64,000 bases of DNA, taken from assembly GCA_963693085.1 (NCBI GenBank), contig OY856413.1:472380879-472444878 (forward strand), read 5' to 3'. Positions 58,505-64,000 of this stretch are shown here, piece after piece (within the stretch, counting starts at the first letter, position 1; the number at the start of each line of letters is the position of its first letter). The position numbers and the translations under genes are program-made. A model generated the notes under the pieces. The model saw only the letters and a list, made by a program, of their open reading frames with translations. It did no database searches and was not told the origin of the DNA. This DNA is from Alisma plantago-aquatica. Taxonomy: Eukaryota > Streptophyta > Magnoliopsida > Alismatales > Alismataceae.

Positions 58505-60840
58505 ATCCTTTGGGATTTCATGCCATATCGACGATTCTTCATGTAAGAAAGGATTGGCCAATCTTGGTTCTAGCATCTCTATCATGCCACTTAGACTTTG
58601 TAAAAGGCTAGGGTTTGCTGAACTGCTCCCGACTGGCATGACCATACATATTGTAGATAACACTGTGACTCTCCCTTTGTGAATCATTGAGGATGTACCT
58701 GTCAAGGTAGGCAAAGATTCCTATGTTCCATGTGACTTTGTTATTATGGACATAAAAGAAGTTGCCAGATACACTCTCATATTTGGTTGTTCGTTCCTTG
58801 CCACTGCAAGAGGTCTTATTGATGTTGAGGCAGGAACTTTACTGCTCAGACTAGGCAAAGAAACTCTCGAGTTCAAAGTTTTTGAAAGTATGCGAAGACC
58901 AAGCATGCAAGAAGAAGTATACTTGATTGATTGCATAGAGCAGATGTCACTACTCACACAAGAGGATTATGAATAAGAAGATCCTTTAGAAGTGGCTATG
59001 ACTAATCCAAATGCAGAAAGTTCAGTTGACAAACAAATGAAAAATTTTGTTCACCACCTCGACATTGCTGAAGAAGATCCTAAAGCCAAATTTGAGGAAC
59101 TCAGGGCTGTGAATGTTACTGAAGAACTGAGCGAGAAACCAGAAGCCCCTGAAATGAAACCCCTACCTGACAGATTGAAGTACGTTTTTCTGGATGATCT
59201 CAAGGTCTGTCCAGTCATCATAAATTCTGATCTAACGACAGAATAAGAAGATAAACTCCTGACAGAATTAAAGGAAAGAAGAAAATCCATCGGCTACAAG
59301 ATGAGTGATCTCACCGGGGTCAGTCAAGCGCTTTGCATGCACAAAATCTCCATGATGGAAGATCACAAGCCTATCGTTGAACATCAAAGGAAGCTTAATC
59401 CAAACATGAAGGAAGTAGTCCACCGTGAAGTCATTAAACTGCTTACTATTGGAATCATTTATCCATTATCTGACTCGCCATGGGCGAGTCCCGTGCATGT
59501 TGTCCTGAAGAAAGGTGGAACTACTATGATACAGAATGGAGACAATGAAATCATCCCCACTCAAACATTCACCGGGTGGAGGATGTGTATTGATTATAGG
59601 AAGTTGAATAAGGCAACCCAAAAGGATCATTTTCCGATGCCTTTTCTTGATCAAGTCTTAGAGAGGTTGGCTCACCAAGAATATTTCTGTTATATCAATG
59701 GTTACTCTAGATTCTATCAAATACCTATACATCTAGATGACCAAGAGAAAATAACTTTTACTTGCCTGTTTGGAACATATGCCTTTAGAAGGATGCCGTT
59801 CGACCTCTGCAATGCGCCTAAAACTTTCCAACGTTGCATGGTGACTGTATTCACTGGCCTCATTGAAACTATCATGGAAGTTTTTATGGATGATTTTTCC
59901 ATATATGGAGATTCATATGAATCATTCCTGAAGCACCTCTCCCTTGTCCTTAAACGATGTGAAGAAGCACATCTCGTGTTGAACTGGGAGAAGTGTCACT
60001 TTATGGTAAGGGAAGGAATTGTCCTTGGCCATAGAGTCAGTCGTAGAGGTATCGAAGTAGACAGAGCAAAAATTGAAGTGATTTCCAAACTCGCTATCCC
60101 AACAAATGTAAGAGAAGTTTGCACTTTCCTTGGTCATGAATGCTTTTAGAGACGGTTTATAAAGGATTTCTCTAAGATGACCAAGCCGATGATGAATTTG
60201 TTGCTAAAGGACACTTATTTCCATTTTGACGAAGAATGTGTCAAGAGTTTCAATAACCTGAAGCATGTCCTTTCAACAACACCCATCATCAGAGCTCCCG
60301 ATTGGGATCACCCATTTGAAATTATGTGCGATGCCAGTGATTACACTGTGGGTGTTGTTTTAGGCCAATGAATAGAGAAGAAACATTATGTAATCTACTA
60401 TGCATCTAAGACCCTTGATGAAGCTTAGAGGAACTACACGACTATTGAAAAGGAACTCCTTACAGTCATGTATGCCTTTGACAAGTTCATATCCTATCTC
60501 ATTGGTTTAAAAGTCATTGTCTATACAGATCATGCTGCTATCCATTACCTCCTAGCGAAGAAAGATTCTAAACCCAAGTTGATTAGATGGATTCTCCTCT
60601 TGCAAGAATTTGATCTGGAGATAAAAGATAAGAAGGGTACAAAGAATGTTGTGGCAAACCATCTCAGTCGTATTCACACTCTAGAAACTGAGAAGATCCT
60701 GATTAACGATTCTCTTCCGGACGACCATCTTATGAAAGTCTCTAAAGTTTCCCCATGGTACTCAGACTATGTGAACTACCTTGCTGTTGGTGTCATCCAC
60801 CCTGAATGCACTAGAGAAATTCATGCATGATGTGAAACAG
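58505..60840 (+). pseudogene. Athila 2 protease, reverse transcriptase and RNase H
   Basis: The protease active site reads LANLGSSISIMPL near 58550, with Asn where the catalytic Asp is expected. The long frame 59301-60149 has VHVVLKKGG, GWRMCIDYRKLN, RRMPFDLCNAPKTFQRCM, and an intact MDDF at about 59886. RNase [53 protein letters not shown]. Stops at 60150, 60369 and 60427. Confidence 0.92.
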
Positions 60841-62042
60841 TATCACTGGGATGAGCCCCACCTATTCAAGCTCTGTGCTGATGGTATCTACAGACATTCT
60901 ATCACCGAGGAGGAAGCCCAACTCATTTTAGAGCAATGTCACTCAGGCCCAGTTGGAGGCCATATGAGTTCTAAGAAAACTGCCTTGAAAGTTTTGCAAT
61001 GTGGTTTCTTTTGTCCAACCATATCCAAAGATTCCTACAACTTTGTTCTATCATGTGAAAAATGCCAGAGAAAGGGTAACATAACAAAAAGAGATGAGAT
61101 GCCACTCAAGCTGTGGCAAGAAATTGAGATTTTTGATGTTTGGGGTGTGGACTACATGGGTCCATTCCCATCCTCACATGGATTTTCTTACATACTAGTT
61201 ACGGTTGACTATGTCTCAAAATGGGTAGAGGTCGTACCAACCGTAATAAGCGATTCCAAACCTGTTATCAAGATGTTCAAAGATATTATTTTCCCCATTT
61301 CAGAGTTCCACGCACTGTGATATCCGACGGAGGATCCCATTTTCTAGAAAGAAGTTTTGAAGCCTTGCTAAGGAAATATGGTGTAACACACAAGGTAGCC
61401 TCACCCTACCATCCCCAGACAAGTGGGAAGGTAGAGGTTTCTAACCGTCAACTCAAGGCTATCTTGGAAAAGATAGTATGCCGCAACCGAAAAGATTGGT
61501 CAGTAAAAATCAATGACGCCTTGTGGGCCTACCAAATTGTTTTCAAGACTCCCCTTGGAACCACACCATTTCGATTAATCTATGGGAAGTCATGCCACCT
61601 ACCTGTAGAACTCGAACACAATGCATGGAAGGCAATGAAACAACTTAACTTTGATATGAAGAAAGCAGGCCAAGCCAGGATTCTACAACTCTAGGAGCTA
61701 GAAGAACTCCGAATGACAGCTTATGAGAATGCACAAATCTATAAAGAACGCACGAAACTTTAGCACGATGGTCATCTGAAAAGAAAGGACATACAAGTAG
61801 GAGACCAAGTTCTATTGTTCAACTCAAGACTGAAGTTATTCCCAGGAAAACTCTATTCTCGCTGGTCCGGACCTTACATTGTCAAGAGCATCTCAACACA
61901 TAGTGCTTTCTCTTTATGGTGTGAAAAGTCAGGCGAATTTGTGGCCAGTGGTCAACGCTTGAAGAGATATTTTACCTCATCCGACATAGGCACCAAAACA
62001 ATGATGGATCTCACCAATCCAACATATCCACTAGAAAATTGA
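60841..62042 (+). pseudogene. Athila 2 integrase
   Basis: Zinc finger [14 protein letters not shown]...CEKCQRKG, core with [19 protein letters not shown] and [16 protein letters not shown] (D, D, E). One frameshift in 61221-61320 and stops at about 61692 and 61761. C-terminal part NSRLKLFPGKLYSRWSGPY ends at 62042. No chromodomain, as expected for Athila. Confidence 0.92.
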
Positions 62043-62080
62043 AGGAATCAAGTCGAGCCATCAAAGTAAAACAAAGGTGC

Positions 62081-62102
62081 TTGTCGGGAGGCAACCCGAT
62101 CA
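62081..62102 (+). other. Conserved GGGAGGCAACCC hairpin after integrase
   Basis: GTCGGGAGGCAACCCGAT, forty bases after the integrase stop, in the same position as in Athila 1. Confidence 0.8.
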
Positions 62103-63506
62103 ATAATTTCATTTTTACTTTTAAATTTTATTTAGAATTTTTTCTTAATTTTGTTCTACTTTTTAGATAATTTTGCACTAAATAAAAATCGCATCACAAC
62201 ATGCTATCTTGAGTTCTGATTAGTTTTCATTTTTGAAATTTTCAGATGGAGGACACACGCTGATTGGAAGGCAACCACATCTAGTGGTCCAAACGGCATG
62301 AATTTTCCCCTCAATCTTGGATTTAGAGTTTGCTTGGGACGAGAAAATTTCTAAGTTCGGGGTGGAGGGTTGATGGTACTTACTTTACTTTCCACCTTCA
62401 CCCATCTATTTCAGACTTCAGATTTCATCGTTGCACTTTTGACCAAAATTTTAAAGTTTTTCAAAGAAATTGAACATATACTTGATGAAGTTTTGACGCT
62501 TTCTGTTTCATTAAAATCCATTACCTAGCCAGCTATGCATTTTGAATCATTATACCCTCCTTATTTGAAGCAAATCCTAAAAAGGACCATTTTTTGAAAC
62601 TAGCCTATTGATTGAAATAATCTTGTGTAGCTTATGAATCCTAACATCATGATCCTTATGCAAAAATGACATGTGTCTATCAAACTGATAGGGATCAAAC
62701 ACGTCGTGCTTCCTAACTGAAAAGTGGAACAATAACATGGAACCCCCACCAGATCCTCATTAAGTCATTATTTGAGCAGAGTACGATAAAGAGAATGACC
62801 TAGTGCACAAAATTGTAAATCAAGTTGCATTCTGATCTGAACTCTCTTCTACACTTCTTCTATCATCTTCGTACCCCTCCGTCCATCAAAAAGAAACAAA
62901 AATAGCCAAAATGGTGCCAAACCCTAAGTTCGACGTGGCACACCACTTCTCTCTATATCTGTTTCTTCCATACCCCTCACTAATAAGTAGGGGTGTACCA
63001 CCAAGAAAAGATGCCAATGTGCACACACAGAAATGCAATCTCTAGTCGAATAGAGGAGAGATTCACACAAAAAAATACAATCAATGAAATTGCAAATAAT
63101 ATAATAAAAATCTTGAGTCTAATAGAGGAGAGATCTACTTCTTCCTTCCACACCACCCTTCACTCCCTTTTCCACCTAAAGGCACAATGAATGCCTCCAC
63201 TATCTTGAAAAACACCAATGTCAGAATAAATGCACACTTGTTGTTCTGCGGGTGTCTCTGGACTCTTACAAAACTCTTAGAAATGCTTGTTGTTGGAAAA
63301 CGTGAGGAGGAATTGTTGTTGGAAAACAAACCCAGAAACGAAGATATGGTAAGATGTGTTCAATGGTCTCAGGAAGCTGAGATGCTTAGTCATACTAAAT
63401 AGAAAGAAAACAATCGTGATGTAAAGAGGAGGCAATCACACAACTTGAAATTATTCATTTGGCAACTGTTTCAGATCTTGTGTTACTCGAGGACGAGAAA
63501 CGTTTA
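62103..63506 (+). other. Athila 2 3' internal region without an ORF
   Basis: No third ORF remains. A purine run (AAGTTCGGGGTGGAGGG at about 62351) looks like a second polypurine tract. A phrase aatagaggagagat occurs at 63049 and 63121. Confidence 0.6.
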
Positions 63507-63520
63507 AGTTTGGGGTGTTT
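63507..63520 (+). other. Athila 2 polypurine tract
   Basis: AGTTTGGGGTGTTT directly before the LTR start, the usual Athila form. Confidence 0.82.
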
Positions 63521-64000
63521 TGATGAATGCATTTTCATCATGATTTTAAGTCACCATCTGGGGCCCAATTAGACTCAATGCTTTCACTTTCATCTACTAA
63601 ATATTGCAAAATGCAAAATTGCTTAATTGGTTCATTTATCAGGATTATTAATTAAATTCTATATTGATTTTATGCAGGATATGATGAAGTTGAACCATCA
63701 ACTGGAACTTACCTTCACTCAAGACCCTCTCAGCCTTGGTCTTGATCAAGCAGTCATGATCAAATGGTTTGCCTATTCATTCTTGATCAATTGATCTTGA
63801 CCATTCAGTTTCATTCATCTGGTCTGGACACCATTCATTTTTTCTCTCACAATCATCCATTTGATCTTGGGCTTTCTCCTCACCACACGATCTCTGATCC
63901 ACACTTCCCCTCCAACCAGTCCATTCGGCCTACCTCCCCCCTCTACACGATCTCAAGACCGTGTGAAGCCTCACGATCTCAAGCCTTATGGGTGGCCATC
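63521..64000 (+). mobile_element. Athila 2 3' LTR, first 480 bp
   Basis: Collinear with 53594 onward through to the ACGATCTCAAGACCGTGTG block, with small indels. It continues past the window. Confidence 0.93.

Larger units (their letters stand above)
53594..64000 (+). mobile_element. Athila-type Gypsy element 2, 3' LTR cut by the window end
   Basis: 5' LTR 53594-56195, PBS of tRNA-Asp type, gag, pol in Gypsy order (PR-RT-RH-INT), polypurine tract and the start of the 3' LTR at 63521. LTR starts TGATGAATGC and ends CACGTCA, like Athila 1. RT keeps MDDF, but protease and many frames are damaged. Confidence 0.92.

Overview
This is a repeat-dominated stretch of nuclear DNA from a flowering plant. 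The single recognisable host gene has spliced exons with GT/AG borders and a plant-specific kinase architecture. Nearly everything else is LTR retrotransposon (Copia and Gypsy), MITE or microsatellite sequence. The GC-rich first exon against AT-rich later exons resembles commelinid monocots, but that is a weak clue and I do not name a species.

Layout. 1-1.7 kb: the 3' end of a well-preserved Copia element with a short LTR, then a second Copia LTR. 1.7-4.7 kb: spacer with an old threefold repeat and one weak candidate exon. 4.7-15.8 kb (minus strand): a four-exon receptor-like cytoplasmic kinase (RLCK VII type, 466 aa) whose 7.5-kb third intron holds a decayed duplicate of exon 4, a Gypsy RT fragment, a complete but dead Ale-type Copia element (AGTAG target duplication) itself split by a 595-bp hAT-like MITE, and a 604-bp tandem duplication of the Copia 3' end plus flank. 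17.5-23.0 kb: an AT-rich island bounded by a long inverted repeat, built of (TA)n tracts into which several MITE-like elements have inserted; one of these is split by a 1,560-bp Sirevirus solo LTR (AAAAT target duplication). 23.0-27.3 kb: diverged direct repeats without genes. 27.3-36.8 kb: a degenerate Sirevirus (Copia) with LTRs, tRNA-Met PBS, gag, pol and a third ORF. 36.8-51.2 kb: an inverted Sirevirus LTR piece, then a possible chromovirus-type LTR interrupted by a minus-strand Athila-type Gypsy element (39.3-49.1 kb). 53.6-64.0 kb: a second, plus-strand Athila element with a tRNA-Asp-type PBS, its 3' LTR cut by the window end.

How it fits together. The kinase is the only likely functional protein-coding gene; all transposon proteins beyond the first 1 kb carry stops, frameshifts or changed catalytic residues. 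The most striking pattern is that several unrelated LTR families here carry arrays of short palindromes or hairpins in their LTRs. In both the Sirevirus and the first Athila the same motif recurs inside the element, directly upstream of the third ORF. One of these motifs (TCGGTAGTACCGA type) is shared between an Athila element and an unrelated Copia LTR.
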